Shown here piece by piece: positions 25,046 through 33,765 of a DNA stretch of 64,000 nucleotides. Numbering within the stretch: the first letter of the stretch is position 1; every line of letters starts with the position of its first letter. The notes under the pieces are model-generated. The model was not told the origin of the DNA. It worked only from the letters and a program-made list of their open reading frames with translations, and ran no database searches. The DNA comes from Psychrobacillus vulpis (lineage in GTDB: Bacteria > Bacillota > Bacilli > Bacillales_A > Planococcaceae): the NCBI RefSeq assembly GCF_006861825.1, contig NZ_VDGI01000017.1, forward strand, positions 28,869 to 92,868, read 5' to 3'. A program made the position numbers and the translations under genes.

Positions 25046-27762
25046 TTTACAATCCCTCCACTTCCGGCTAATAAAGTCGCTACTTGTACGATATGAGCTT
25101 CCTTCCAGACATACCGCATATTTTCATGACATGTAAAATACAGTAGTTGATAATCATTTTGTATATCTGACATTAATTGTACCACTTGTTGTACTCGGAA
25201 ACGATCGAAATGTACAAATGGATCATCCATAATTATTGGAAAAGGAGCTTCGTTTTTCAATGATATAGCAAGTGACATCCGAAGTGAAATGTAGGCTTGC
25301 TCTTTTGTTGCTTGACTAAGTTCAGCAATCCGAAAACGCTGACCATTTGATTTGATTGCTTCAAAGGTTCCATCCGGTGTGAGCACAAGATGTTCATATG
25401 AACTACCCGTAAGCATTTTAAAATAATTTTGAGCTAATTCTAATACTTCTGGCAGACGTTCTTCCTTTAACTGCATCATCATTTGTTTAATAGCTTCTAC
25501 TACCGCTTTATAAGAAGACCATTTCTTTACGTATTCATGAAGTTCTGCTTTTTTCTGTTCAAGCTTTTGCAAAATCTCACTATGTTGCTCTTCATTTAAT
25601 AGTTTATTTGTTTTGTATTGTAAAGATGCTTTTTCTTCAACTAATTCATTTCTTCGAGTTTGAAGTATTTGTAGTTTATCATTGCTTTCTTTTTCAAAAG
25701 AATCATCAAATTCATCTAATCCAATATCTATACTTCCTAGCTGCATCTGAATATGGTGTAATTCTTTTTCAAATGATACTCTTTGTTCAAACAAAGTATG
25801 CGCTAAATAATAATCATTTGCAGATTTCACTTCTGCCTCATAGAATAGCTCTTGAATACTTTGTTCGTACGCTTCAAGCAAGGTTGTATTTTCTTTTTGC
25901 TTAATAGTAATCTCCTTTATCTTACTATTAATGGATTCATGCTCCTCTACCTTTTTCTTTTCAGACAAATAATGCTCTCGAAGCTGATGGAATAACATAT
26001 CTTCTATTAAGGATAGATTCGCTACTCTTTTGGCTTGTTGTATTAATTCTTGCATTCTCTCTCTTACTTCATATAAAGTAATTTCCATTTGATCTAGTTG
26101 TATTTGTAGCTCTTGTATAATTCGAAGTCTATTAAATAGTTCTTTTAATAAGTTCGATGAGAGCTTACTACTTAAATGGTAGTTCTCCAAAAAAATTTGC
26201 ACATCTTGATGATTCTTTTGCTTTTCACTTTCCAATACATGTATTGTATTCTCTAACTGCCCAACTTGCTCTTTTAAGGATAGTTCTTCTTTCTTCAAAA
26301 TACTTTCATACATTTTTACGTCAGTTGATTGCTTCATCGTTTTTGGTATAAAATAAAACGCTGCAAACACAAAAAAGCTTATAATTACAGCTATTAGCGT
26401 AAACATCCAATTCGACAGTAGAAAACCTAGGAGGACTCCCATTAATATAATGGCACTACTATACACTATTGAAAATCCATTAGTTTTGTTATTTTCCAAG
26501 GAAGTAGCTTTATTACTGTGCTTCCACTCTTGAATACGGGCTTGTTGCTTTCGAAGATCTTCAGATTTGACTTGAAGGAATCGATTCTCTTGTTTCAATT
26601 CAACTTCAAGTTGTTCATGTTTTTTTAATAACGATACGAGCTTTTCTTCTTGTTGAATGGATACGTCTGCCTTTACGATATCCGTTAAGTTCTTTTCCCA
26701 GTCTATTCCTACTAATGCTAACTGTTGCATTTGGTTTTGCAATGTCCTATTGTGTTCTTCTTCTATTTGAATCCGTTTAGCTTTCAACTGATGCCATTCT
26801 GTTTCATATGCTAGAAAAGATTGTAATGACTCTAATTGATTTACCGTCATTATTTCGTTGTTCTTCTTTAAATCCTTAAGATTTTCACTTAATTGTTCTA
26901 TTGCAATTTTTACATTCACTTCTTTTTCTCTTAGGATTTCATAACGTCGAATTCCATCTATAGGGAAGTTTTGGTGCTTTACTTTTTCTAGTGCATTTAC
27001 TAGTTCTATTTGTTTTTCTTTAATTGGCTTTAATTGCTTCCATTGTATAAATCGTTTTAACTCCGTTGTTACTGTTTTTTCTAGTTCGCTACACTCTACT
27101 ATTTGCTGTTCAATTTCTTTTAAACGTTTAATAGAAGGTTCGTATTTATCTACTTCCTCTAGATGCAATTTCCATTCTGCTTCTATCGATCTTATTTCCT
27201 CTATTTTTTGATTGATAACCGGTTTTTTTCCACTTGGCTTAAACAGTTCTCCCATTTCTTTAACAAACTGCGCTTCTAAAATCGATAAAGTATCCATGCC
27301 GGTCGTTCCAGAAGAAAGTAAAGTTCGAGTTAACTCTTCCTCCGTCATTTTTTCAAACCCTTGTAATTGAAGCATTGAAAATGAAAATATCGCTTCGAAA
27401 TCTGAACGATTATAGGAATGTAGCAAGCTAGTTAGTTCTTTTTCTCCACCTCGTGTTCCATTTTCAAAGTAAAGAGTAACATCCCCACTCGCTTTCCCTT
27501 TTACACGTTCTATTACAACTCGACCTTGTTGTTCATCCAATAATTGAATCTTACCTCCGTAGGTAGCTCCACTTTTTGGTTCGTATCTTAATACTTGTGC
27601 ATTTTTTTGTGGGAACCCAAAAAGTATATGCAATATAAATTGCTGAATTGTAGATTTCCCTGCTTCATTTTCACCATAAAAGATGTTCATTCCTGCATTT
27701 AAATCTATTTGTACATTCTCATGTTTTCCAAAGCCGTAAATATGGAGTTTTTCTATTTTCAT
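25042..27762 (-). CDS. yhaN: YhaN, SbcC/Rad50-like AAA ATPase
   Basis: 906 residues. N-terminal Walker [10 protein letters not shown] (about 32-40), two long coiled-coil arms, and C-terminal ATPase half ([33 protein letters not shown]). In the middle (about 425-475) lie two membrane-like hydrophobic segments, known for the YhaN group and absent from SbcC. It follows yhaO by 3 bases, and the pair probably forms a membrane-linked Mre11/Rad50-type nuclease complex. Confidence 0.93.
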   Translation of the reverse strand: MKIEKLHIYGFGKHENVQIDLNAGMNIFYGENEAGKSTIQQFILHILFGFPQKNAQVLRYEPKSGATYGGKIQLLDEQQGRVVIERVKGKASGDVTLYFENGTRGGEKELTSLLHSYNRSDFEAIFSFSMLQLQGFEKMTEEELTRTLLSSGTTGMDTLSILEAQFVKEMGELFKPSGKKPVINQKIEEIRSIEAEWKLHLEEVDKYEPSIKRLKEIEQQIVECSELEKTVTTELKRFIQWKQLKPIKEKQIELVNALEKVKHQNFPIDGIRRYEILREKEVNVKIAIEQLSENLKDLKKNNEIMTVNQLESLQSFLAYETEWHQLKAKRIQIEEEHNRTLQNQMQQLALVGIDWEKNLTDIVKADVSIQQEEKLVSLLKKHEQLEVELKQENRFLQVKSEDLRKQQARIQEWKHSNKATSLENNKTNGFSIVYSSAIILMGVLLGFLLSNWMFTLIAVIISFFVFAAFYFIPKTMKQSTDVKMYESILKKEELSLKEQVGQLENTIHVLESEKQKNHQDVQIFLENYHLSSKLSSNLLKELFNRLRIIQELQIQLDQMEITLYEVRERMQELIQQAKRVANLSLIEDMLFHQLREHYLSEKKKVEEHESINSKIKEITIKQKENTTLLEAYEQSIQELFYEAEVKSANDYYLAHTLFEQRVSFEKELHHIQMQLGSIDIGLDEFDDSFEKESNDKLQILQTRRNELVEEKASLQYKTNKLLNEEQHSEILQKLEQKKAELHEYVKKWSSYKAVVEAIKQMMMQLKEERLPEVLELAQNYFKMLTGSSYEHLVLTPDGTFEAIKSNGQRFRIAELSQATKEQAYISLRMSLAISLKNEAPFPIIMDDPFVHFDRFRVQQVVQLMSDIQNDYQLLYFTCHENMRYVWKEAHIVQVATLLAGSGGIVK

Positions 27763-27765
27763 CGT

Positions 27766-28977
27766 TTATTCACTCCTCTGTGCAACAACTTTAGACAATA
27801 GCTGTTCTACCTCTTCTATGATTTCTTTCGTTAAGTCTGTTTCGATTGGGACAAGATATCTACTTCCTTTTGGATGCTGATACAGTTCCTTTAAAGTATA
27901 CTTCCAATCGAAAGTGTTCCATTGTTGTATCAATTGCAATAGCATAGCAGATTCTTTTAATGTATCTTTTGACATTTCAAGTTTAAGCTGTTGTACGATA
28001 ATAAAAGGATTTTTTTCGTCCATGCACTCTTGAATCACGGAAAGCCATTCTTCTTTAGTCGTTGATTGGAGCAGATCTTCCGTATCTTCCAATATATTAG
28101 TAAGTATTAAATCTACAATTGAATTACCATTTGATGCGCTATATGAAGTCAGCTTTTCTTCAATGCGAGCTATTAAATCGTTTGCATGGACGACACCTTC
28201 ACAAGATACTTCTATTTCATCATAAATAAAAGAAGACGAGGGGATAAAATGAAGGACTGAATTCCCTTTTGATAAAGAGACATCATAGAATCCCTTCATT
28301 CCTTTTTCATTTCGATGCCTGCTTTGCGTATTTCCAGGATATACGATTGGAGGATCATTATGAAGAACTTGTCTTTTGTGAATATGACCAAGAGCCCAAT
28401 AATCGTAGCCCTTCCCTATTAAATCGCTTTTACGAAAAGGAGCATAAACATCATGTTCTTCATTTCCTTCCACACTACCATGAAGCATTCCTATATGGTA
28501 TTCACTAGCATCTTTCACTGATGGATAATAACGATGCATCGCTTCATTAATATGACGTTCCTTATAACTAAAACCAGTTACATGAACTTTTTTCCCTCTT
28601 ACCTCAATCATTTTCGTTTCTACTTCTTCACCAAATACTTGTACATTATCTGGCAGCTGAAATCTCACCCATTTCCCACTTAAATGATCATGGTTGCCAT
28701 AGCATAGAAAAACAGGAATTCCCTCCGACTGGAGAGATTCCATCCCTTTTTGAAATATATGCTGCGCACGTAAGCTTCTATTTTCTCCATCGTAAATATC
28801 TCCAACAATTAGTACAAAATCTGGCTTATTTTCTAACGCATACTCGATAATTCTAGTAAAAGCATGAAATGTACTCTCGCATATATCTTTCCATCTACTT
28901 TGCGGAATGGATGAAATACCTTTAAAAGGACTATCCAAATGCAAATCTGCTATATGAAGAAAACGAATTTCTGCCAT
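27766..28977 (-). CDS. yhaO: YhaO, Mre11/SbcD-like metallophosphoesterase
   Basis: 403 residues. Metallophosphatase motifs in order: HIADLHLDSPF, VGDIYDGE, CYGNHDHL, GMLHGSVEG and LGHIHKRQ. GAGGGG lies 8 bases before the ATG. Nuclease partner of YhaN; the first gene of yhaO-yhaN-yhaM. A degenerate interspersed repeat lies directly upstream. Confidence 0.93.
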   Translation of the reverse strand: MAEIRFLHIADLHLDSPFKGISSIPQSRWKDICESTFHAFTRIIEYALENKPDFVLIVGDIYDGENRSLRAQHIFQKGMESLQSEGIPVFLCYGNHDHLSGKWVRFQLPDNVQVFGEEVETKMIEVRGKKVHVTGFSYKERHINEAMHRYYPSVKDASEYHIGMLHGSVEGNEEHDVYAPFRKSDLIGKGYDYWALGHIHKRQVLHNDPPIVYPGNTQSRHRNEKGMKGFYDVSLSKGNSVLHFIPSSSFIYDEIEVSCEGVVHANDLIARIEEKLTSYSASNGNSIVDLILTNILEDTEDLLQSTTKEEWLSVIQECMDEKNPFIIVQQLKLEMSKDTLKESAMLLQLIQQWNTFDWKYTLKELYQHPKGSRYLVPIETDLTKEIIEEVEQLLSKVVAQRSE

Positions 28978-28984
28978 TTAGTAC

Positions 28985-29155
28985 ACCCCTCATCAATTTG
29001 TCCTTGGCGTATTCGCTTCCACATTTTCCATCGAACTAATTCGATGAAATATCTGTGACATCCGCCAGTGGCTTTAACCTTATTCAGCTCCCTGAATGGG
29101 AGGAAGTTTTGACATTCTTCTCACTACTTATAGAAGTAGAAGACTTCTGCTAAAT
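28985..29155. repeat. Degenerate interspersed repeat, copy 2 (upstream of yhaO)
   Basis: Contains ATCTGTGACATCCGCCAG and AACCTTATTCA, matching copy 1 upstream of hemE in the same orientation relative to the downstream minus-strand gene. It also contains paired segments (ATCGAA/TTCGAT, CTCCCTGAATGGGAG), so it could fold as RNA if transcribed. The rest of 28978-29285 holds a terminator. Confidence 0.55.
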
Positions 29156-29196
29156 AAATTCAAAATAGAATATTTGTTCTTATTTTACCATAAGGA

Positions 29197-29231
29197 AAAG
29201 ATTGCATACAATTAAATGTGTGCAATCTTTT
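29197..29231. terminator. Terminator between the XRE operon and yhaO
   Basis: AAAAGATTGCATACA pairs with TGTGTGCAATCTTTT, a long A/T-flanked stem 55 bases after the last gene of the XRE operon. The symmetry allows use in either direction. Confidence 0.7.
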
Positions 29232-29285
29232 AAGTAAATATATCCTATTAAATAAATAGATCATTGAACAGCTTAAATGAATTGG

Positions 29286-29486
29286 TTAATTAAGCATTCT
29301 TCGCTCTTTTTTTATCTGTTGAATTGTTACGATCAATCCAGTAAAACCAGCAGTAAAGGAACAAGGCACACTATAAATTAGATATTTCCATTGCTCGGTA
29401 AATAATGAAATAAACAAAAATATTATTGGAAATCCAATTAATACAAATAGCGAAACGAATAATGCCCATTTAGTATTATTTTTCAT
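29286..29486 (-). CDS. Small two-helix membrane protein in XRE operon
   Basis: 66 residues: two hydrophobic helices (WALFVSLFVLIGFPIIFLFISLF and YSVPCSFTAGFTGLIVTI) and a basic tail KKERRMLN. AAGGAGG precedes the ATG. Third gene of an operon headed by an XRE regulator. I do not recognise the family. Confidence 0.7.
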   Translation of the reverse strand: MKNNTKWALFVSLFVLIGFPIIFLFISLFTEQWKYLIYSVPCSFTAGFTGLIVTIQQIKKERRMLN

Positions 29487-29543
29487 ATTAATTACCTCCT
29501 TAAACTGAAAAAGCTAGAATTTATCAATATCCTTTTAGTAAAT

Positions 29544-29855
29544 TTAGTTCGATTTATTAGCAATAATTGCACCAATTCCGTAAGAACTCATATGAACTAC
29601 CCATATCCCCGTTAACAAGAAAAAAGCAAAACTTGGCCCTTCCATAACAATAATAATCATCCATACAATTAAAATTGTTATTGTCGTAACTAACCAAGAT
29701 AAGGAGCGGGCTTTTTCATGTATTCTAATATAACGCTCATCAAACCATCTCCTCTTCTTCCCTATTCTTCTCATGATTAAAAACACAATCACCATCACTA
29801 CAATCGCAAGAGGTAAACCTACCAAAAATGATAATAAATCAAAATCCTCATACAT
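29544..29855 (-). CDS. Membrane protein in XRE operon (DUF2178-like)
   Basis: 103 residues from the ATG at 29855 (GAGGAGG 7 bases upstream). Four hydrophobic segments and a cytoplasmic linker RRIGKKRRWFDERYIRIHEKARSLSW; the DERY-x-IHEKA pattern is seen in small DUF2178-type proteins encoded next to short XRE regulators. Two bases after the regulator stop. Function unknown. Confidence 0.72.
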   Translation of the reverse strand: MYEDFDLLSFLVGLPLAIVVMVIVFLIMRRIGKKRRWFDERYIRIHEKARSLSWLVTTITILIVWMIIIVMEGPSFAFFLLTGIWVVHMSSYGIGAIIANKSN

Positions 29856-29857
29856 AC

Positions 29858-30055
29858 CTATTCCTCCTCGTATATGAATATTTCCTCTATCGCACATTGG
29901 AACAATTTCGAGAGCTTAAAAGCTAATGTAATGGAAGGATTATACCGTCCTTTTTCTAACGATATAATCGTTTGTCTGGAAACATCCAGCAAGGCTGATA
30001 GCTCATCTTGTGTCATTCCTAAAGCAATCCGCTTTTCTCTTACTAAATTTTCCAT
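29858..30055 (-). CDS. Short XRE-family regulator
   Basis: 65 residues, almost only a helix-turn-helix: VREKRIALGMTQDELSALLDVSRQTIISLEKGRYNPSITLAFKLSKLF, as in YozG/Xre-like single-domain repressors. The ATG at 30055 follows GGTGG; the frame opens at 30130. Overlapping palindromes cover its promoter, so it very likely represses its own operon. Confidence 0.9.
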   Translation of the reverse strand: MENLVREKRIALGMTQDELSALLDVSRQTIISLEKGRYNPSITLAFKLSKLFQCAIEEIFIYEEE

Positions 30056-30074
30056 GTGTATAACCACCTTCTTT

Positions 30075-30124
30075 GTAAAGCTAACTTTACGTAAAGTATA
30101 CTTTACTTGCAAAACCATTGTCAA
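30075..30124 (-). promoter_or_regulatory. Promoter with overlapping operators for the XRE operon
   Basis: On the minus strand TTGACA (30119-30124) and TATACT (30095-30100) are 18 bases apart. A perfect 16-bp palindrome GTAAAGTATACTTTAC (30091-30106) contains the -10 box, and it overlaps a second perfect palindrome ACTTTACGTAAAGT (30084-30097). A further GTAAAG is at 30075. Repressor binding here would block polymerase. Confidence 0.75.
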
Positions 30125-30196
30125 GCTCACTTTACATTTCCTTTTAACATTTTTTATGTATAATAATATGTAAGTATAATAAAGGGGTGTTGTTTC

Positions 30197-30382
30197 ATGA
30201 AATCGTATAAATTTACTGCATTTGAACCAACAGGGAAGCTAATCGTAGAAGAGACATGGACTTTCGAGAATGATGACGAAGCAAAGAAAAAAGGGGAAGC
30301 AGCAATCGAAGAAAAAGGACTCCTAGAAACTACTCATCGTTTAGTTAATAGCGCAGGGAAGCTTGTATTATTCCACGTGTGA
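30197..30382 (+). CDS. yhzD: YhzD-like small protein
   Basis: 61 residues: KSYKFTAFEPTGKLIVEETWTFENDDEAKKKGE ... GLLETTHRLVNSAGKLVLFH, matching the YhzD family pattern and length. AAAGGGG is upstream. Soluble, likely alpha/beta, of unknown function. Terminator follows. Confidence 0.78.
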   Translation: MKSYKFTAFEPTGKLIVEETWTFENDDEAKKKGEAAIEEKGLLETTHRLVNSAGKLVLFHV

Positions 30383-30385
30383 TTT

Positions 30386-30424
30386 TAAGGGACTAAAACC
30401 GTATTGGTTTTAGTCCCTTTTTAG
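30386..30424 (+). terminator. Terminator of yhzD
   Basis: AAGGGACTAAAACC pairs perfectly with GGTTTTAGTCCCTT, 5-base loop, then T run. Confidence 0.93.
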
Positions 30425-30514
30425 GAAGTTTTTCTTTAGAAATGATTTTAGTTGAAATTTTGAATGATTTAGTTGGAATAATCGTATCGTTAGTTGGAAA
30501 AGGAAATTTTGACA

Positions 30515-30553
30515 TAAAAAGAGTTGCAGATTTCCATGGGATGATCTGCAACT
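30515..30553 (-). terminator. Terminator of the enoyl-CoA hydratase gene
   Basis: Minus strand AGTTGCAGAT pairs with ATCTGCAACT, followed by CTTTTTA. Confidence 0.85.
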
Positions 30554-30563
30554 ACAATTTAAT

Positions 30564-31343
30564 TTACTTTCCTTTAAACTCCGGTTGACGTTTTTGAACA
30601 AATGCTTGTATGCCTTCTAAATGATCTACTGTTTTACGCATGGCGGATTGATTCTTCGCTTCTTTTTCGAGTATTAATTCTAATTCTTTTATTTGATTGG
30701 CATGTAAAATTTCTTTGGAAGCGATCATTGCAGCTAATGGAGATTTCATTAGCTTTTGTGCATAGGACATTGCAGTTGCCCACCCCAAGCCTTCTGACGC
30801 TACTTCATCGACAAGTCCTATTTCTTTTGCTTCTTTTCCTTTAAATATTTGACCACTCCACATAAGCTGTTTTGCTCTTGGGATTCCTACTCTCTCTTTT
30901 AAGAAGAAATGGCCTCCGCCATCTGGTATTAGTCCTATACCTATAAAATTCATCGCCAGTTTACTATTTTCTTCTGCGATAATAATATCGCATGCTAGTA
31001 CCATACTAAGACCAAGCCCCGCTGCTGCTCCGTGGACAGAAGCTATTGTAATTTGTGGCGAAGTATATAAAGCCATTGCAATACGTGAAACATATGACAT
31101 CGCTTCTTCTATATTAAATGGATTGTCTGTATCTAACATTGCTTTAATATCTCCACCTGCAGAAAATGCACGTCCTTCTCCCTTTAATAGAAGCACTTGA
31201 ACGGAAGTATCTTGTTTAATGGACTCGAGACATTCTGCAAGTTCTTTCATCATTACACCATTCATCGAATTCATTGCATCCGGTCGATTCAATATTAAAG
31301 TTGCAATTCGCCCTTCTTTTTCTAATAACAATGTTTTATACAT
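30564..31343 (-). CDS. yhaR: Enoyl-CoA hydratase/isomerase family protein (YhaR-like)
   Basis: 259 residues of the crotonase fold: oxyanion-hole segments GRAFSAGGDIKAM (about 60-72) and VHGAAAGLGLSMVLACD (about 103-119), then LIPDGGGHFFLKERVG. In many relatives an acidic residue in this latter segment acts as acid/base. It processes acyl-CoA double bonds; exact substrate unknown. GGGGAAAG precedes the ATG. Confidence 0.85.
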   Translation of the reverse strand: MYKTLLLEKEGRIATLILNRPDAMNSMNGVMMKELAECLESIKQDTSVQVLLLKGEGRAFSAGGDIKAMLDTDNPFNIEEAMSYVSRIAMALYTSPQITIASVHGAAAGLGLSMVLACDIIIAEENSKLAMNFIGIGLIPDGGGHFFLKERVGIPRAKQLMWSGQIFKGKEAKEIGLVDEVASEGLGWATAMSYAQKLMKSPLAAMIASKEILHANQIKELELILEKEAKNQSAMRKTVDHLEGIQAFVQKRQPEFKGK

Positions 31344-31441
31344 AACTCTTTCCCCTTTATAAGTGAATAGTCATTCATTAATTACTATTTCGACAATCTC
31401 TACATAATTCCTTCTTCTATTCATGAAATACTTATAAGAAC

Positions 31442-31479
31442 AAAAAAAGAATCTCCCACATTTTTTGTGGAAGATTCTA
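31442..31479 (-). terminator. Terminator of yheA
   Basis: Minus strand AGAATCTTCCAC pairs with GTGGGAGATTCT, followed by seven T. Confidence 0.9.
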
Positions 31480-31485
31480 TAAAAT

Positions 31486-31830
31486 TTAAATGCCTTCGTA
31501 TAACTCTTGTACAGGTTTTATTAATACACGATTAACTTCTTCAATTAATTGGCTTAATCCCATTTCAGCTTGTAGCATATGAAAAATTTTCTCATTTCCT
31601 TGTGCAAGTTGTGCCGTTTTTTGTGCGTATTCTAATTCCTCACCAGAAATTTCTTCACCCTTCATTTGTTTCTCCTGAAGAGACAATTGAATTTTGCGGA
31701 AGCTTTTAAACAAGGCAAGTGCCTCTGGATCTTCTTTCACAGACTCGACAGCTGCTTTTACATTGGAGAACTCATCTGTTTTACGAAGTGTTGCTTCTAA
31801 TTTGTTAATGTCATCATAGATATTAATCAT
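31486..31830 (-). CDS. yheA: YheA/YlbF-family protein
   Basis: 114 residues, all helical: NIYDDINKLEATLRKTDEFSNVKAAVESVKEDPEALALF ... GLSQLIEEVNRVLIKPVQELY, the YheA (UPF0342) pattern. YlbF relatives form a complex acting on RNase Y-mediated decay. It follows yheB by 20 bases. Confidence 0.92.
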   Translation of the reverse strand: MINIYDDINKLEATLRKTDEFSNVKAAVESVKEDPEALALFKSFRKIQLSLQEKQMKGEEISGEELEYAQKTAQLAQGNEKIFHMLQAEMGLSQLIEEVNRVLIKPVQELYEGI

Positions 31831-31850
31831 TTTTATTTTGCTCCTTTGAT

Positions 31851-32993
31851 TTAACTTGTAAAAAATACAATTAATCCTTGGATTATCCCAATAAGACCAC
31901 CAAGAACCCCACCTAGTACTGTTATCATTTTAAACTCTTTTTTCGATATGCCAAGTACAATTTCTTCTAAACGCGCAACTGGGAAAGAATCAACTTGTTC
32001 TTTAACCATTTCTTCTAATTTCATTTTGCGTAATATTTCCTCTAGCTTTGCTTCTGCTTCTATAAAAGCATATGAAATTAATTTTGGAACAAGCTTTGTT
32101 TGTGCCCATTCTGTTGCTTCTGGGAAATAATGAACTAAACTATGGTTCAGTCTCTCTTCTATTGCCAATTGTTTAGTCAAATATCCTTTCACATTAGCAA
32201 TGACTGGTTCAAAATCGAATCCATCCATTATTTCTATAACAGGTCGATCTTTAAGCTTTTCCCATTCATTTTTTACGATTTTCTCCAACATATTTTTTGT
32301 TCCGGGTGCTCTTAAAAACTTTAATATCTCTGGCTGTACCTTACCAGCAAGAGAGGAAGATTCCCCAACGAACATTTGAATCATGCTTCCAAGTGTTCCT
32401 TTTGTTGAAAGAAAATCATCAATTAAATTTTTTACGGTCATTTTCCCTTCTTCCGAGACGAAAAATTCTTCACCTTTTAGAAGGATATACCCTACTATTT
32501 CTGCTACTTTACTATCCGCTTTCAGTTGCCAATCTACTGGAGCAAGCTGACGGATCGTTTCATGCTCAAATCGAGTTTTTAAACGGTTAAATTGAATGTC
32601 CACTTGCTCATTAATTTTTTCATTTGCCATTGATGCAACATTCTCAATACCGCCAAACATTAACCAATCTCCGATAGTTTTATCTGAAAGAAGAATCTTC
32701 TCATTTAATTGTTGAACAATTATTTTTGTCGTTTTCTCTTGCATTTCATCATTAAAATATTTTCTTTTAAAGATGTCAGGAGTTAGTAAGTGATTAATCA
32801 CTGTGTTTCCTAATTGTTTTGCAAGTTCGTCACGTCTTTTTGGTATTAACCCTGGTGTGAATGGAACCCGCCATGATCCAATATATTTTGCTTCATGTGG
32901 TCTAAATAACATTTTAATAGCATAGTGATTCGTTACTGCCCCAATAGCTGCTCCGACTGCTGCCATAAATACAATCGTCCATATTAACCCCAT
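31851..32993 (-). CDS. yheB: YheB, DUF445 membrane protein
   Basis: 380 residues (B. subtilis YheB 377). N-terminal helix (IVFMAAVGAAIGAVTNHYAIKMLFRPH), a motif conserved in DUF445, then a long amphipathic helical region and a C-terminal membrane hairpin (ITVLGGVLGGLIGIIQGLIVFF). Function unknown; associated with spores in some Bacillus studies. In operon with yheA. Confidence 0.9.
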   Translation of the reverse strand: MGLIWTIVFMAAVGAAIGAVTNHYAIKMLFRPHEAKYIGSWRVPFTPGLIPKRRDELAKQLGNTVINHLLTPDIFKRKYFNDEMQEKTTKIIVQQLNEKILLSDKTIGDWLMFGGIENVASMANEKINEQVDIQFNRLKTRFEHETIRQLAPVDWQLKADSKVAEIVGYILLKGEEFFVSEEGKMTVKNLIDDFLSTKGTLGSMIQMFVGESSSLAGKVQPEILKFLRAPGTKNMLEKIVKNEWEKLKDRPVIEIMDGFDFEPVIANVKGYLTKQLAIEERLNHSLVHYFPEATEWAQTKLVPKLISYAFIEAEAKLEEILRKMKLEEMVKEQVDSFPVARLEEIVLGISKKEFKMITVLGGVLGGLIGIIQGLIVFFTS

Positions 32994-33059
32994 CTATTTC
33001 ACCTTTTTCCTCTAACTTCACACTTATTATAGCAGAGGAATGGTAAACTCTGAAATTAT

Positions 33060-33449
33060 TTACAACGCATTGTACATCATTGATAAACGGATCGCATGCT
33101 CTGTCTCGTCATGCATCGCCACAAATAATGGTGCATACGCTTGTTGAATTGGTATTTGTAGTAACATTTCTTTATACATTTCTGCAGCCTCTAGCTCATC
33201 TTTAACTGCACTTTTTGCACATGCCTTTAAATTTATGCAGGAAGCGCGTTTTTGCAAGTTTTGTACAAAAGTCCCTGTCAGCATATAATAGAGTTGTTGG
33301 AACATTTCATAATGGCTTTTTTCATCCTCATACATATGTTGAATAAATCCTTGCCAATATGGATCGCTCGTTAAATTATACATACTTTTGTAATAATGAT
33401 AATCTGCATATTCATTTTGTATCGCTTTTTGTAAATTTTCTACAAACAA
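33060..33449 (-). CDS. Ferritin-like (rubrerythrin-fold) protein
   Basis: 129 residues from a TTG (AGGAG 7 bases upstream). Four helices carry paired acidic/His ligands: QNEYADYHYYKSM, YEDEKSHYEMF, KDELEAAEMYKEM and HDETEHAIRLS, typical of di-iron ferritin-like proteins such as YhjR. Two Cys lie in the middle (CINLKACAKSA). Role in peroxide handling or spore formation is a guess. Confidence 0.78.
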   Translation of the reverse strand: MFVENLQKAIQNEYADYHYYKSMYNLTSDPYWQGFIQHMYEDEKSHYEMFQQLYYMLTGTFVQNLQKRASCINLKACAKSAVKDELEAAEMYKEMLLQIPIQQAYAPLFVAMHDETEHAIRLSMMYNAL

Positions 33450-33521
33450 TTTGATGCTCCTTCGCTAGTCATTTCTACTAGTGTATGCGAGCAAATTATG
33501 TCACATGAAAGGTTGATATGT

Positions 33522-33725
33522 ATGTTACAGCATTTTAGCTTTAAACCGCTTTTTGAAAACAAACAATTACCAGGTTGGTCTATTTCATTTTTCTATAAAC
33601 AAACCAGATATACTGGAGAATACGATGCAGATGGCACGATTAAATGGATAGGGGAAATACCTACGGAAGAAGAAACTGTTAAAAAAATGATTCATGAGCT
33701 AATGTTGTTTCATGTATATGATTAA
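33522..33725 (+). CDS. yheE: YheE-family small protein
   Basis: 67 residues from the ATG at 33522: MLQHFSFKPLFENKQLPGWSISFFYK ... KKMIHELMLFHVYD, which matches YheE in length and both ends. The frame opens at 33498. Function unknown; neighbours yheA, yheB and yheI/H keep the B. subtilis arrangement. Confidence 0.85.
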   Translation: MLQHFSFKPLFENKQLPGWSISFFYKQTRYTGEYDADGTIKWIGEIPTEEETVKKMIHELMLFHVYD

Positions 33726-33765
33726 GAAAAGCGCTGGGGATACTATTTTCCCTAGCGCTTTTCTT
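33725..33765. terminator. Bidirectional terminator between yheE and the MFS gene
   Basis: AAGAAAAGCGCTGGGG pairs with CCCTAGCGCTTTTCTT; convergent genes end on both sides. Confidence 0.9.
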
